A stretch of 64,000 bases of DNA from Phycisphaerales bacterium (GCA_020845755.1 JADLFE010000009.1:1-64000), one strand, 5' to 3'; positions 29,807-39,288 are shown, counted from the stretch's first letter. The notes: generated from the letters alone by a model not told the origin. Program-made: numbers and translations.

Positions 29807-30496
29807 GTGACCTACCGCCAGTCGTGGTACATCCTGGTGATGCTCGTGTCTGGCATTGGTGCGATCGCCATCGGCGCATTTGCGGTGAGCTCGTGGTGGG
29901 ATTGGTTCAGGCCAGCGAACGGTTGGCACGCCGTCGATTTGCATGCGATTTCGTCGCGGAATCGTGAGCGATTCGTGATCGCGCTTGGCTTCCCGAGAAG
30001 CGCCGGTGGTGCTCGCGCACAATCTGAGGACACCTCACAGGGTGAAGCTCGTATTCAGCGCGCCGCCCGTTTCAGTATCGACGAGTGTCAGAGCGATGTG
30101 AGTCACCTCCAGGATCACGGGCGTTCGCTGGTCACGCCTCGCGCAGAATGGACCGCCGCTCCACCGGACGATTGGCGATTGCTGGTCGATGCGCTCGAGT
30201 CCGAGTATCGATCCCGCGGTTTATCAAACGAGTATCGTGTGGCTCTGGAGTGGACTCAAGCTACGCAAGACCTGAAGGAATTCACTCTGACCACCCGAGA
30301 TGGCGATGACAGCTATCGCAGCACCTATCGAGCCGGTGCCGACCTTTCAAGCGTTCTCTCCATCCGATTCGAATACCGCAACGCACGAACGGATTCGATT
30401 AACCTCGCGTTCTCGCTGGGTTCCGCGATCGTCGGTTCCGTCCTCGCGATTCTCGGCGCCATGATTGCGTATAGCGCGATGCGGGCTGCGAGATAG
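29807..30496 (+). CDS. two-TM membrane protein of unknown function
   Basis: A 229-residue protein with one membrane helix near the start (YILVMLVSGIGAIAIGAFAV) and one near the end (LAFSLGSAIVGSVLAILGAM); the region between (about 35-200) lies outside the membrane and is mixed alpha/beta without cysteines. GTG 29807 is the start, with AAGGGG just before. It follows the redoxin gene by 15 bp, so they are probably cotranscribed. No family is recognised. Confidence 0.6.
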   Translation: MTYRQSWYILVMLVSGIGAIAIGAFAVSSWWDWFRPANGWHAVDLHAISSRNRERFVIALGFPRSAGGARAQSEDTSQGEARIQRAARFSIDECQSDVSHLQDHGRSLVTPRAEWTAAPPDDWRLLVDALESEYRSRGLSNEYRVALEWTQATQDLKEFTLTTRDGDDSYRSTYRAGADLSSVLSIRFEYRNARTDSINLAFSLGSAIVGSVLAILGAMIAYSAMRAAR

Positions 30497-30522
30497 CGCG
30501 AGCGAGCGGCCTGCGATCACAC

Positions 30523-32730
30523 TCACGCCGCCACGGTCTGCGCACCCTTGTCGCTGGTCTCGGGCGGCATGACCAGGGCCATCGACTCGACCTCGACGTT
30601 CGGCGTCACTTCGTTGTATCCCAGCACCGCGACCGTCGGCACATAGGGCTCGACGATCTGGCGCACGACCGCGCGGACCTGCGGCGAGGCGATGACGACC
30701 GGCAGGTGCCCACCGGCGGTAACCAGTTGCAGCGCCTTGGCGATCTGGTCGGCGACGCGCGAGGCGATCCGCGCGGGCATGGTGACGCTGGTGCCCGCCG
30801 GGCCGCGATCGACGTAGGAGTTGATGAGGTCCTCCATGGTCGGGTCGAGCGTGACGCAGATGAGGCGCTGGCGCGAGGCGTCGGGCGTGATGTACATGGC
30901 GCAGATCGTCCGGCGCAGGCTGTTCCGCACGTACTCGGTGAGCACGTCGAGGTCCTTGGTCTTGGGGGCCCAGTCGGCCAGCGTTTCAAGGATCGTCTCG
31001 AGGTCGCGGATCGGTACGCGCTCGCGCAGCAGGTTCTGCAGGAGCTTCTGCAGCTCGGCGGGCTTGACGAGCGTTGGCACGGTCTCCTCGACCAGCTTGG
31101 GCGCCTTGGTCTTGAGCTGCTCGAGCAGGTTGTTGACCTCTTCGCGTGTGAGCAGTTCGTCGGCGTGCTTCTTCACGAGTTCGGTCAGGTGCGTCGCCAG
31201 CACGCTGGAGGGATCGACGACGGTGTAGTTCATGGTCTCGGCGCGGGTTTTGAGCGAAGGATCGATCCACCATGCGTCGAGGCCGAACGCGGGCTCTTTG
31301 GTGCGATCGCCGTCGATGGGCCCGGACGCGATGCCGGAATCCATGGCCATGAGGCGGCCGGGGCGTGTCTCTCCCTGGGCGATTGGGTTGCCACGGATCT
31401 TGACGCGGTAGGCGTCGGGCGCGAGCTGCATGTTGTCGCGGATACGGACGGGCGGCATGACCAGGCCGATTTCGGCCGCGAGTTGGCGGCGCACGGCCGA
31501 AATCCGCTCGAGCAGATCGCCGCCCTGCGCGGTATCGACCAACGAGACGAGGGCGTAGCCGACTTCGAGTTCGAGCACGTCGACCTTGAGGAGCGTTTCG
31601 ACCGGCGGCGGCTCGGGCTTTGACGCGGCGGCCTCGGTGGCGGCGGCTTCCGCCTTGGCCTTGGTGCTGGTGGTGCGACGCATCGCCCAGGCGACGAACG
31701 CGAGGCCGGCCGCGGTGGATAGCAGTGGGATCGTGGGGAGCGGTGTGAAGGAAAGGAGGACGAGGAAGACGGCGGTGATGAACAATCCGCGCGGTTGGCT
31801 GACGACCTGTCCGGTGAGTTCATCGCCGAGCTGGGCCTTGGTGCCCGAGCGTGTGACGATGAGGGCGGAGGCGATGGAGATGACGAAGGAGGGGATCTGC
31901 GACGACAGGCCGTCGCCGATGGTGAGTTTGGTGAAGACCGAGGCGGTCTCGCCGGCGGGCCAGCCGCGTTCGATCATGCCGACGCCGAAACCGCCTGCGA
32001 TGTTGATGGCGGTGATGATGATGCCGGCGACGGCGTCGCCACGCACGAACTTGGAGGCACCGTCCATGGCGCCGAAGAAATCGGCCTCCTGGGAAATGCG
32101 TTCGCGTCTGCGGCGTGCCTCGCCCTCGTCGATCACGCCGGCGTTGAGGTCGCTGTCGATCGCCATCTGCTTGCCGGGCATGGCGTCCAAGGTGAAGCGG
32201 GCCGCGACCTCAGAGATGCGCGTGGCGCCCTTGGTGATGACGACGAACTGCACGATGTTGAGAATCAGGAAGATGACGATGCCGACAAAGAGCGAGTCGC
32301 CGGCGACGAAGTTTCCGAACGCCATGATGACGTGCCCGGCGACGGACATGGCCTGCTCGGGCGTGCTGGCGTCTGCGGTGAGGATGAGGCGGGTCGAGGC
32401 GACGTTGAGCACGAGGCGGAAGAGCGTGGTCGCGAGCAGGAGCGAGGGAAACACGCTGAAATCCAGCGGGTGGTCCATGTAGATCGTGGTCATCAGGATG
32501 ATGATGCCCAGCGAGATATTGAGCGCGATGAGGACGTCCATCAGCACCGGCGGGAGCGGGACCAGCAGAACGCCGAGCATGAGGATGAACGAGATCGGAA
32601 CGATCATGCCGCGGTATTGGCGGAGGCGGCGCATCCACGGCGGGAGGAGCGTGCCGACATCAACCGCGGGAGCGACCGGCGCAGGAGCGGGCTTGGGGGC
32701 GGGTTTGCGTTGGGCGGGGGCTTTGGCCAT
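30523..32730 (-). CDS. flhA: flagellar export gate protein FlhA
   Basis: Largest protein of the flagellar type III export gate, 735 residues: an N-terminal proline-rich tail, eight membrane helices (about 40-335) with the family segments MDHPLDFSVFPSLLLATTLFRL and LNVASTRLIL, then a cytoplasmic domain that binds chaperone-substrate complexes. It is last in the flagellar series, 59 bp after flhB. There is no clear Shine-Dalgarno before ATG 32730. flhF and flhG, which often follow, are absent here; two plus-strand genes occupy that place. Confidence 0.97.
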   Translation of the reverse strand: MAKAPAQRKPAPKPAPAPVAPAVDVGTLLPPWMRRLRQYRGMIVPISFILMLGVLLVPLPPVLMDVLIALNISLGIIILMTTIYMDHPLDFSVFPSLLLATTLFRLVLNVASTRLILTADASTPEQAMSVAGHVIMAFGNFVAGDSLFVGIVIFLILNIVQFVVITKGATRISEVAARFTLDAMPGKQMAIDSDLNAGVIDEGEARRRRERISQEADFFGAMDGASKFVRGDAVAGIIITAINIAGGFGVGMIERGWPAGETASVFTKLTIGDGLSSQIPSFVISIASALIVTRSGTKAQLGDELTGQVVSQPRGLFITAVFLVLLSFTPLPTIPLLSTAAGLAFVAWAMRRTTSTKAKAEAAATEAAASKPEPPPVETLLKVDVLELEVGYALVSLVDTAQGGDLLERISAVRRQLAAEIGLVMPPVRIRDNMQLAPDAYRVKIRGNPIAQGETRPGRLMAMDSGIASGPIDGDRTKEPAFGLDAWWIDPSLKTRAETMNYTVVDPSSVLATHLTELVKKHADELLTREEVNNLLEQLKTKAPKLVEETVPTLVKPAELQKLLQNLLRERVPIRDLETILETLADWAPKTKDLDVLTEYVRNSLRRTICAMYITPDASRQRLICVTLDPTMEDLINSYVDRGPAGTSVTMPARIASRVADQIAKALQLVTAGGHLPVVIASPQVRAVVRQIVEPYVPTVAVLGYNEVTPNVEVESMALVMPPETSDKGAQTVAA

Positions 32731-32789
32731 GGAGGAATGGATGAGGCACTAGGCGTTAGGGCACGTGGAAGAGACACATCACGGAAGAA

Positions 32790-33869
32790 TCACACCGCGG
32801 CGGCTTTGTTCCTTTCGTTGAGGCGGTACACGTACGCGAGAATCTCGGCGACGGCCTGGAAATGCTCCTGCGGGATCTCGCGACCGACGTCCACGCCGTA
32901 GTAGAGCGCGCGGGCCAGCGGCGGACGCTCCACCATCGGCACGCCCTCGATGCTCGCGATCTGCCTGATCCGCATCGCCATGAAGTCCACGCCCTTGGCG
33001 ACGACCTTGGGCGCGTTCATCGCGTCGGCGTCGTACTTGATCGCGACCGAGAAGTGCGTGGGGTTGGTGACGATCACGTCGGCGGTGGGCACGGCCTGGT
33101 TGAGGCGTTGCAACGCGATGTCGCGCGCCATGCGGAAGCGGCGTGCCTTGATCTCGGGGTCGCCCTCCATGCTGCGCCGCTCGTCCTTCACTTCCTGCTT
33201 GGTCATGCGGAGGTCCTGCGTGTGCTGCCAGCGCTGGTAGGCCCAGTCGGCGACACCGAGCAGGAGCATGATCGCCAGGAGCCAGATCGCCAGTTCCACC
33301 GCGAGTTTGCCGCAGAGGAAGAGGGCGGGCATCATCGAGAGTTCGGGGAGCGTGACAACGCGGGCGAGTGTCGCTCTGATCCAAAGCCACGCGATCAGCA
33401 GGACGATCGTAAGTTTGACCGAGTTGACGATCGTCTTGACGAGGTTGCGCCGGGAAAAGACCTTGCCGAATCCGGCGATGAAGTTGAGTCGCTCGAACTT
33501 GGGAGTGAGCGGCTGGGTTGTGAACATCCAGCCGACCTGGAGCGCCTGGGCGAGATACGCGATCAACGCGGCGATGAGCAGGATCGGCCCCAGCGCCTTG
33601 GCGCCCTCGATCGCGGCGCTGCGGGCGAGGTCCTCGATGTCGCCGACGTCGAGCAGCCCACCCGAGGGACGGGCGTCGAGCACGCGACGCATCAGGCCCG
33701 CGAGCGTCGCGACGAGGAACCCGCCGATGGAGACGATGAGGACGAGCGCCGCCGAAAGTTCGACGGCGGCCGAGAGGTCCTGGCTCTTGACCACCTGCCC
33801 GCGCGAGCGTGCTTCCTCGAGCCTGCGCCCGGTCGGTTGCTCGGTGCGTTCGCCCATGTCCTCGGCCAC
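32790..33869 (-). CDS. flhB: flagellar export protein FlhB
   Basis: Export-gate component that switches substrate specificity from rod/hook to filament. 359 residues: cytoplasmic start (GERTEQPTGRRLEEAR), four membrane helices, and a cytoplasmic domain with the self-cleavage motif NPTH (Asn269-Pro270). GTG 33869 is chosen because GAGG precedes it and it lies 12 bp past fliR; the ATG at 33857 (MGERTEQ) is a real alternative. Confidence 0.97.
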   Translation of the reverse strand: MAEDMGERTEQPTGRRLEEARSRGQVVKSQDLSAAVELSAALVLIVSIGGFLVATLAGLMRRVLDARPSGGLLDVGDIEDLARSAAIEGAKALGPILLIAALIAYLAQALQVGWMFTTQPLTPKFERLNFIAGFGKVFSRRNLVKTIVNSVKLTIVLLIAWLWIRATLARVVTLPELSMMPALFLCGKLAVELAIWLLAIMLLLGVADWAYQRWQHTQDLRMTKQEVKDERRSMEGDPEIKARRFRMARDIALQRLNQAVPTADVIVTNPTHFSVAIKYDADAMNAPKVVAKGVDFMAMRIRQIASIEGVPMVERPPLARALYYGVDVGREIPQEHFQAVAEILAYVYRLNERNKAAAV

Positions 33870-33881
33870 GACGCGGGTTCC

Positions 33882-34670
33882 TCAGCGAAGCGTGGGCGCG
33901 AGGGAGGGCGCCCACTGGGTGATGCGGGAAAGGACATCGCGGACTTCGTCGCCCGCGACCGCGGAGATCACGTGAGTCGCCGCGGCGAGTATCGAGATCG
34001 CACCAACGATCTTGAGCGTGAAGCCCACGGCCATGATGTTGAGTTGCGGCATGGTCTTTCCCACCACTCCCAGTGCGACGACCAGCAAGAGCGTCATGCC
34101 CGTCACCGGAGCCGCGACACGCATCGCCAGTTCAACGCCCGACGTGATGACGCCAAGGAGCATGTCGATCGGCGGCGTGAGCGAGAGCATGCCGCCCGGC
34201 GGGACGCGGTGGAACGTGTCGGCGAGCGAAACGAACAGGGTTTCAACGCCGTTGAGCGACACGAACGCGCCGATGGCGAGGTAGAAGAGCAACTGGCCGA
34301 GGATGTCGGTGTCGCCCTCCATTTCGGGGTTGTACACGCGCGCGAGGCCAAAGCCGACCTGCTGGCCCGCGACGATACCCGCCATCTCCATCGCCGCCAG
34401 CGGGACCGCCGCGATGAGCCCCATGACAAAGCCGATCGCGAGTTCGCACACGACCAGGGGGAGGAGCGAGAAGAGATCGACGTCGGGCACGGGCGCGGGC
34501 GGGAGCGTCGGATAGAGCGACCCGGCCATCGCGACGATCATCAGCACCTTGAAACGCGGTGGGATCATGGCGCTGGTCAGCATCGGCGCGAGCAAAAACA
34601 TGCCGCCCAGCCGGAACGCGACCAGCACGAAGGGAACGAGGTGCGGGATGACGACGTCGAGCGATGGCAT
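33882..34670 (-). CDS. fliR: flagellar export gate protein FliR
   Basis: Membrane component of the export gate, 262 residues with about six hydrophobic helices. Recognised by the PHLVPFVLVAFRLGGMFLLAP start, VMGLIAAVPLAAMEMAGIVAG, FYLAIGAFVSLNG and LNIMAVGFTLKIVGA. ATG 34670 follows the fliQ stop by 2 bp, so the genes are translated together. Confidence 0.96.
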   Translation of the reverse strand: MPSLDVVIPHLVPFVLVAFRLGGMFLLAPMLTSAMIPPRFKVLMIVAMAGSLYPTLPPAPVPDVDLFSLLPLVVCELAIGFVMGLIAAVPLAAMEMAGIVAGQQVGFGLARVYNPEMEGDTDILGQLLFYLAIGAFVSLNGVETLFVSLADTFHRVPPGGMLSLTPPIDMLLGVITSGVELAMRVAAPVTGMTLLLVVALGVVGKTMPQLNIMAVGFTLKIVGAISILAAATHVISAVAGDEVRDVLSRITQWAPSLAPTLR

Positions 34671-34672
34671 GG

Positions 34673-34936
34673 CTATCCGGCGGCGAGCGTGAGCAGTTCG
34701 CGGGAGTATTCGATAAGACGTTGGATGATCCACGGCGTGAGCACGGCCGCCACGAGGATCATCACGATGATCTTGGGGACGAACGAGAGCGTCTGATCCT
34801 GGATCGATGTCACGGACTGGAAGATGCTGATGACCAGGCCCACCACCACGCCCGCGGCGAGGATCGGCGCGCAGATCTTCAGCGTGATGAACAACGCCTG
34901 CCGCACCATGTCGATCGTGATTTCGTCGTACTGCAC
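34673..34936 (-). CDS. fliQ: flagellar export gate protein FliQ
   Basis: An 87-residue two-helix membrane protein of the export gate (ALFITLKICAPILAAGVVVG and FVPKIIVMILVAAVLTPWII), the same size as other FliQ. GTG 34936 is preferred: AGGA overlapping the fliP stop codon lies 8 nt before it. TTG 34954 would add six basic residues not seen in the family. Confidence 0.95.
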   Translation of the reverse strand: MQYDEITIDMVRQALFITLKICAPILAAGVVVGLVISIFQSVTSIQDQTLSFVPKIIVMILVAAVLTPWIIQRLIEYSRELLTLAAG

Positions 34937-34946
34937 GCGGCGGTTC

Positions 34947-35966
34947 CTACGCAAAGTTCGGCGAGAGCGGCGAAAGAAGAAGTGACGCGAGCGAGGGCGT
35001 CGGCTGGGCGAAACTGTTCATCAGGCTGCCAACCACGAGCTGCCAGCCGTCGACCAGAACAAAGAGCAGAATCTTGAACGGGAGCGAGATCAGGACGGGC
35101 GGGAGCATCATCATGCTCATCGAGATGAGCAGGCTGCTGATCACCATGTCGATCACCAGGAACGGCAGATAGACGCGGAACCCCATGAGGAACGAGGTCT
35201 TCAGTTCGCTCAGCATGTACGCGGGCACGAGCGAGACCATGTCCACGTCGGCGCGGGTGAGCTTTTCGGGGGCGCTGGTGTCCACGCCGCGGTAGTTCAG
35301 CACCATGTAGACCGACGACCAGTTGTTGGTCGCGTCGATCTGCGCAAACATGAAATCGCGGAGCGGCTGCTTGGCACGATTCCACAGGTCTTCGTGGTCG
35401 GTGATCTCGCCCTGCTGGTACGGCACGATCGCCTCGGCGTACACGCGCTCGGCGGTCGGCGCCATCACCAGCATGGTCATGAAGAGCGCCAGCCCCGTCA
35501 CCACCTGCGGCGGCGGGATCGTCTGCGTGCCCATCGCCTGCTTCAGCAGGCCCAGCACCACGATGATGCGCATGAAGCACGTCGTCATGAGCATGATCGA
35601 CGGCACGAGCGAGATGATCGTGAGCAGGACGAGGATATTGATCGCGCTGGACAGACCGCGAGGACGATCCGACGACGTGGATGACGCGGGCGAGGTAACC
35701 GGCTCGCGCGCCGAACGGAGCATGTCCGCGGCATCGCCGAGCATGTCGAACGGGTTCATTGACGCCGGATCGCTCGAGAACAGCGGCGAGGCCGGGGGCA
35801 CACCCGGCGTATTGCGCGCTGTTCCTATCAGATCGGGCTTGGGTGGGCCCAGCCCCTGGGCGTGCGCGGGGCTGGTGACGAGTGAAGTCACGACCACGAC
35901 CACCACCGCCATGACACGGAATGCGGCACGCACGAATCGGGAGGCGCCGGCCATGGATGCGCTCAT
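34947..35966 (-). CDS. fliP: flagellar export gate protein FliP
   Basis: 339 residues with a signal peptide (cleaved near AHAQG), a longer than usual linker of about 65 residues rich in Ser/Pro/Ala, and the typical membrane core: ILVLLTIISLVPSIMLMTT, FMRIIVVLGLLKQAMGTQ, PPPQVVTGLALFMTMLVM, FLVIDMVISSLLISMSMMML and FKILLFVLVDGW. It forms the core of the export pore with FliQ and FliR. The ATG overlaps the fliO stop codon by 4 bases. Confidence 0.96.
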   Translation of the reverse strand: MSASMAGASRFVRAAFRVMAVVVVVVTSLVTSPAHAQGLGPPKPDLIGTARNTPGVPPASPLFSSDPASMNPFDMLGDAADMLRSAREPVTSPASSTSSDRPRGLSSAINILVLLTIISLVPSIMLMTTCFMRIIVVLGLLKQAMGTQTIPPPQVVTGLALFMTMLVMAPTAERVYAEAIVPYQQGEITDHEDLWNRAKQPLRDFMFAQIDATNNWSSVYMVLNYRGVDTSAPEKLTRADVDMVSLVPAYMLSELKTSFLMGFRVYLPFLVIDMVISSLLISMSMMMLPPVLISLPFKILLFVLVDGWQLVVGSLMNSFAQPTPSLASLLLSPLSPNFA

Positions 35967-36976
35967 GACGCACGCTCCTCTTGATCACGCCAGGCATCGA
36001 GGCGGCGGCGGAGTTGTTCGGCCCCGGTCAGCGGGCGCGACACGCCCGTGCTCGAATAGCCGCGAACAGGCGCGGGGTTGCCCGCGGCATGCGAAGACGC
36101 CTGGCTGTCGTGCACCGGCGATGATCGCGTAGATTCGAGTTGGGGTGCGGATCCATCGCGCCCCGACTGGTTGCCGGCGCCACGCGGAGATTCGCCGGTG
36201 GTCCTTCTCGCCAGCGGCACGGGCCTAGCGACGGACGCGAGTTCAACCGTATCGCCCGAGGACGAGCGAAACACCTGGCGAGCGCCCGCGGATTCCAGTT
36301 CCTTGTCCATCGCGCGATCGCTCGACGACAGCAGCGTCTGGAACCGATCCGCGATCGACAACCGCTCATTCCGACTGGCCTTCAGCAGGATCGACGCGAC
36401 CTGGTCGGGCTCGTCGATCTCGCAGAGCGTCTGCATCGAAGCCCCGGCGCGGGACATCGACTGCGAAACCAGCAGCACACGCGCGTCGATCTTGAGCAGG
36501 ACGAGCGTAATGCCGCGCGAGAGCGGATAGCGACCGAGGACTTCGAGAACTCCGGAGGGCGATGCGCCGCCCGGGCCGATGGCGGCCGCGAGCGTGCCGC
36601 GTGAGCGTGCGAACCGCCTGGTCACCCACGCCAGCGTCACGGCAATGGCGAGCACGCCCGCGAGCGCCCCACCGGTACGCCACATCGACTTCAACATGTC
36701 GGCGGGGCTGGTTGCCTCAGACTTTGTCACGGGCCTGCCCGCGGGCGAGGCATCCACCGACAGGCGGGGCGCTCCGAGCGATTGCGATTCGATCTCGGGG
36801 ACAGGCGGAGCATTCTGCGTGCTCGCGGCGGGCGGCGTGCCGGCCTCGGGCTCGCCTGGCCCGACGGCGTTTGGCACGGCGTATGCGGAAGCAATCGTGG
36901 ACAGGAAGAGGATGCCACTCACGCCAAGGGCGGCGGAGAGGGCAGGAACGCGAGATGGGCGGCGGACATTGGGCAT
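35963..36976 (-). CDS. fliO: FliO-like flagellar biosynthesis protein
   Basis: 337 residues: an N-terminal signal-like helix, a Pro/Ser/Ala-rich stretch, one membrane helix (about 100-118, GALAGVLAIAVTLAWV), then the FliO domain with LEVLGRYPLSRGITLVLLKID and RVLLVSQS, followed by a long low-complexity tail. FliO helps to assemble the FliP ring. Size is three times that of enteric FliO because of the long flanking linkers. Position directly before fliP supports the call. Confidence 0.85.
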   Translation of the reverse strand: MPNVRRPSRVPALSAALGVSGILFLSTIASAYAVPNAVGPGEPEAGTPPAASTQNAPPVPEIESQSLGAPRLSVDASPAGRPVTKSEATSPADMLKSMWRTGGALAGVLAIAVTLAWVTRRFARSRGTLAAAIGPGGASPSGVLEVLGRYPLSRGITLVLLKIDARVLLVSQSMSRAGASMQTLCEIDEPDQVASILLKASRNERLSIADRFQTLLSSSDRAMDKELESAGARQVFRSSSGDTVELASVARPVPLARRTTGESPRGAGNQSGRDGSAPQLESTRSSPVHDSQASSHAAGNPAPVRGYSSTGVSRPLTGAEQLRRRLDAWRDQEERAS

Positions 36977-37060
36977 GAGCCATCCTGGCTGAGCGGGACC
37001 GTGGTCCGCGAGCGACTCCGTCGCACGCCGGCATATGCCGCGCTGAAATGCTGGCCGGCG

Positions 37061-37591
37061 CTAAGCGCTGGCCTTGACGCCTCCTTCAAGCGACGCCGGA
37101 TCGATGATCTCGTTGATGCGGACGCAGAAGTTGTCGTTGAGCACGAGCACCTCGCCCTTGGCGACCGGGCGATCGTTGACGTAGATATCCACCGGATCGC
37201 CGGCGAGTTTGTCGAGTTCGATGACCGAGCCGTCGCCAAGGCGGAGCACATCCTCGACGAGCATCCGCGTCCGGCCCAGTTCGATGCGGACCTTGAGCGC
37301 GACGTTGGAGAGGAGGTCGATCGCCTTCGGCGGGAGTGTCGTGCCGCTGGGTTGGAACTTCGGGAGGTCCATCGGCGCCGCGGGATGCATAGGCGCGGGA
37401 GTCGGAGGTGGCGTCGTGGCGACAGGCTCGACGGGTGTCGCAGGCACGCCGGCAGCGGCGGCGGCCGCATCACTGGCGAGCGACGCGATCGCCTCCTTGG
37501 CGGCGCGAAGGGCGGCCTCGGCGGCGGCGTCGGGCCCACCGCCCTCGGATGCGTCCGCGTTTCGGAGTTGTGTTCTCGACCAATCGCTCAT
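37061..37591 (-). CDS. fliN: flagellar motor switch protein FliN
   Basis: C-ring protein, 176 residues: an N-terminal helix, an Ala/Pro-rich linker (about 20-90), and the SpoA domain with [37 protein letters not shown] and [24 protein letters not shown] stands 7 nt before the ATG. It normally pairs with FliM in the C-ring, but no fliM lies before it; the 187 bp upstream are non-coding. Confidence 0.95.
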   Translation of the reverse strand: MSDWSRTQLRNADASEGGGPDAAAEAALRAAKEAIASLASDAAAAAAGVPATPVEPVATTPPPTPAPMHPAAPMDLPKFQPSGTTLPPKAIDLLSNVALKVRIELGRTRMLVEDVLRLGDGSVIELDKLAGDPVDIYVNDRPVAKGEVLVLNDNFCVRINEIIDPASLEGGVKASA

Positions 37592-37778
37592 CCTGAGCCC
37601 CTCGATCGCCCGGCCATACGGCGGATCACCCGCGATACGACCACCTGACCTCGGCGGCCGGCCTCGCCTCCATGCGTGGACCGATAACCACCGCGCCGGG
37701 CGCTCGCACCCAGCAACGAGGGAGCATCGGACAACTCGGCGTGCCGCCGACAGTTTTCGATATTCGATCGTGCGGCGA

Positions 37779-38333
37779 TCAATCCGCCTGGAAGCCACGG
37801 CACTTGGGGATGAGCACCCGCTCGATGATGGGGTTGCCCTCGTGGTCATTGCCCACGATCTTCCCGACGAAGGCCGCCAACTGCCTATTGAGGGTCTCAA
37901 GGCCAGGCTCACGCAACTGGTTGTGGGTGGCCTTGCGGAAGATCATCGCGATGCCTTCCTTGATCTCTGCATTTCGCTCTTCCAGGAGTGTGGTAATCTC
38001 CGGCTCGTGCTTCTTTTTCACCTTGAGCACGATCGAGGCGTCCCACAGCCACACGTTGTTGGTGGACATGTTCTGGAACTTGTCCTCGATGAGCGGGATC
38101 TCGACCTGGGAGTTGGCCAGGGCCGCCTCGCCACCACCCTCGACCTGGTGGGCCTCAGCGTCGGCGGGCTTGTGCCCGAGCATGCTGACCAGGAAGTACA
38201 CACCTGCGCCCTCAACAATCATGATCGCGGCGATGATGATGGGCAGTTTCGAACCCTTCTTCTTCTCTGCGCCAGCGGCCCCATCGGCGGGAGCGGCTTC
38301 GGGTTTCTTCTCTGCTTCAGGCTTGCTGCTCAC
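37779..38333 (-). CDS. fliL: flagellar basal body-associated protein FliL
   Basis: 184 residues: a Lys/Glu/Ala-rich cytoplasmic start, one membrane helix ([20 protein letters not shown]) and a periplasmic domain with [22 protein letters not shown] and [14 protein letters not shown], the FliL pattern. FliL supports the stator at high load. GTG 38333 is used; GGAG lies 8 nt before it, and the upstream open frame to 38438 is low in protein character. Confidence 0.85.
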   Translation of the reverse strand: MSSKPEAEKKPEAAPADGAAGAEKKKGSKLPIIIAAIMIVEGAGVYFLVSMLGHKPADAEAHQVEGGGEAALANSQVEIPLIEDKFQNMSTNNVWLWDASIVLKVKKKHEPEITTLLEERNAEIKEGIAMIFRKATHNQLREPGLETLNRQLAAFVGKIVGNDHEGNPIIERVLIPKCRGFQAD

Positions 38334-38516
38334 GCCGTGACTCCCTTCGCGGATGGCGCCGAACTCCGTGGCGCACGATGCGCCTGAAGGATCGGCGGAA
38401 TCGACGCTCCGGATGGGCGGGTGTGCGCTGTCGAACACCCCTGCAATGCGAGCAGGCGGCGCTGGCGGCGCAGGTGCTATGGGCGGCGTGGTTCGCGGAC
38501 GTTGCGGACGCCCCGT
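38334..38516. other. gap between motA-like gene and fliL
   Basis: 183 bp without protein-like frames in either direction, standing where motB would be expected in the common gene order. No terminator or promoter is clear. Confidence 0.5.
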
Positions 38517-39221
38517 TCACGCCGCCGCGCGGACCTGCGAAGTCGTCGCGTGCGACGACGGAACCATCTCGCGCAGGCGGTCGCGGATCAAAGCGGGAGC
38601 CTGGCCCTGGGCGAGGAGGACAAGGCCGGCCTCGATCAGCATCAGTTCCATCAGGCGGGCCGTCTCGGCCCTCGGAAGCCGCTCCAGCAGCGGGACCCCC
38701 AGCGTGACGCCCGCGAGGCCCGCGAGCAACGCGACGAACGTAGCCGCGGCGGACCACGCGTTGGTGGAACTGGGCGTGGCCATGATGTGCGCCGCCGCGA
38801 GCATGAAGACGATGAGGAGCGCGATGGGTGTCAGGGCGGCGAGCACCGCGATCCGTCGGCGGTGCGAGGCGCGGGTCGCAAAGCGGTTCATGTACTGATC
38901 GATCGCATCGCGCAGGCGATCGGCGTCAGCGCCGCCGGCGAGCAACCGTGTGCCCAGTCGGAAGGCGGGGTCGTGCCGGATGGCCTCGGGAGGGGCGACG
39001 CTGGAGACCTTTCCGCCGGCGACCTGCACGAGGACGGCGTATTCGACCAGCGAGTCGATGATCTGCGCCGGCTTGCCGCTCGTGCTGTAGACGAGGCGTT
39101 CGATCAACCTCGGGCCTCCCAGCAGCCGCGCGAGGAAATACGCGGGCACAATGAGCGCCACGCCGGCGAGCGCCTGCCAGGGCCAGTCGGACCAGAAAGA
39201 CTGAGCAAGTGAACTCGGCAC
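38517..39221 (-). CDS. diverged MotA-like protein
   Basis: A 234-residue membrane protein with four hydrophobic segments (about 15-33, 122-140, 152-170 and a weaker one). The C-terminal region GVPLLERL...MELMLIEAGLVLLAQGQAPALIRDRL matches MotA after its fourth helix, including the conserved proline and the E-G-P pattern. The third-helix MotA signature (PxLGLxGTxxGL) is replaced by LTPIALLIVFMLAA. It lies where motA lies in related clusters, without motB. It might be a modified stator or an accessory protein. GTG 39221 has its binding site GGGAG inside a hairpin. Confidence 0.65.
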   Translation of the reverse strand: MPSSLAQSFWSDWPWQALAGVALIVPAYFLARLLGGPRLIERLVYSTSGKPAQIIDSLVEYAVLVQVAGGKVSSVAPPEAIRHDPAFRLGTRLLAGGADADRLRDAIDQYMNRFATRASHRRRIAVLAALTPIALLIVFMLAAAHIMATPSSTNAWSAAATFVALLAGLAGVTLGVPLLERLPRAETARLMELMLIEAGLVLLAQGQAPALIRDRLREMVPSSHATTSQVRAAA

Positions 39222-39226
39222 GCAAC

Positions 39227-39255
39227 AACTCCCATGGCCCCGGACGATGGGAGTT
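39227..39255 (-). promoter_or_regulatory. hairpin sequestering the ribosome binding site of the MotA-like gene
   Basis: On the minus strand AACTCCCAT (39255-39247) pairs perfectly with ATGGGAGTT (39235-39227) around an 11-nt loop. The 3' arm holds the GGGAG Shine-Dalgarno, which lies 7 nt before the GTG start. The structure could block translation until opened. It could also weaken transcription from flgE. Confidence 0.6.
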
Positions 39256-39288
39256 ATCGGGGGGATACCCCCGCGACTTGAACGGCGT

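Noticed and set aside
32862-34796. Long plus-strand open frame opposite flhB and fliR
   Set aside because: The translation is Arg/Asp/His-rich without domain features, and it covers two well-supported export-gate genes on the other strand.
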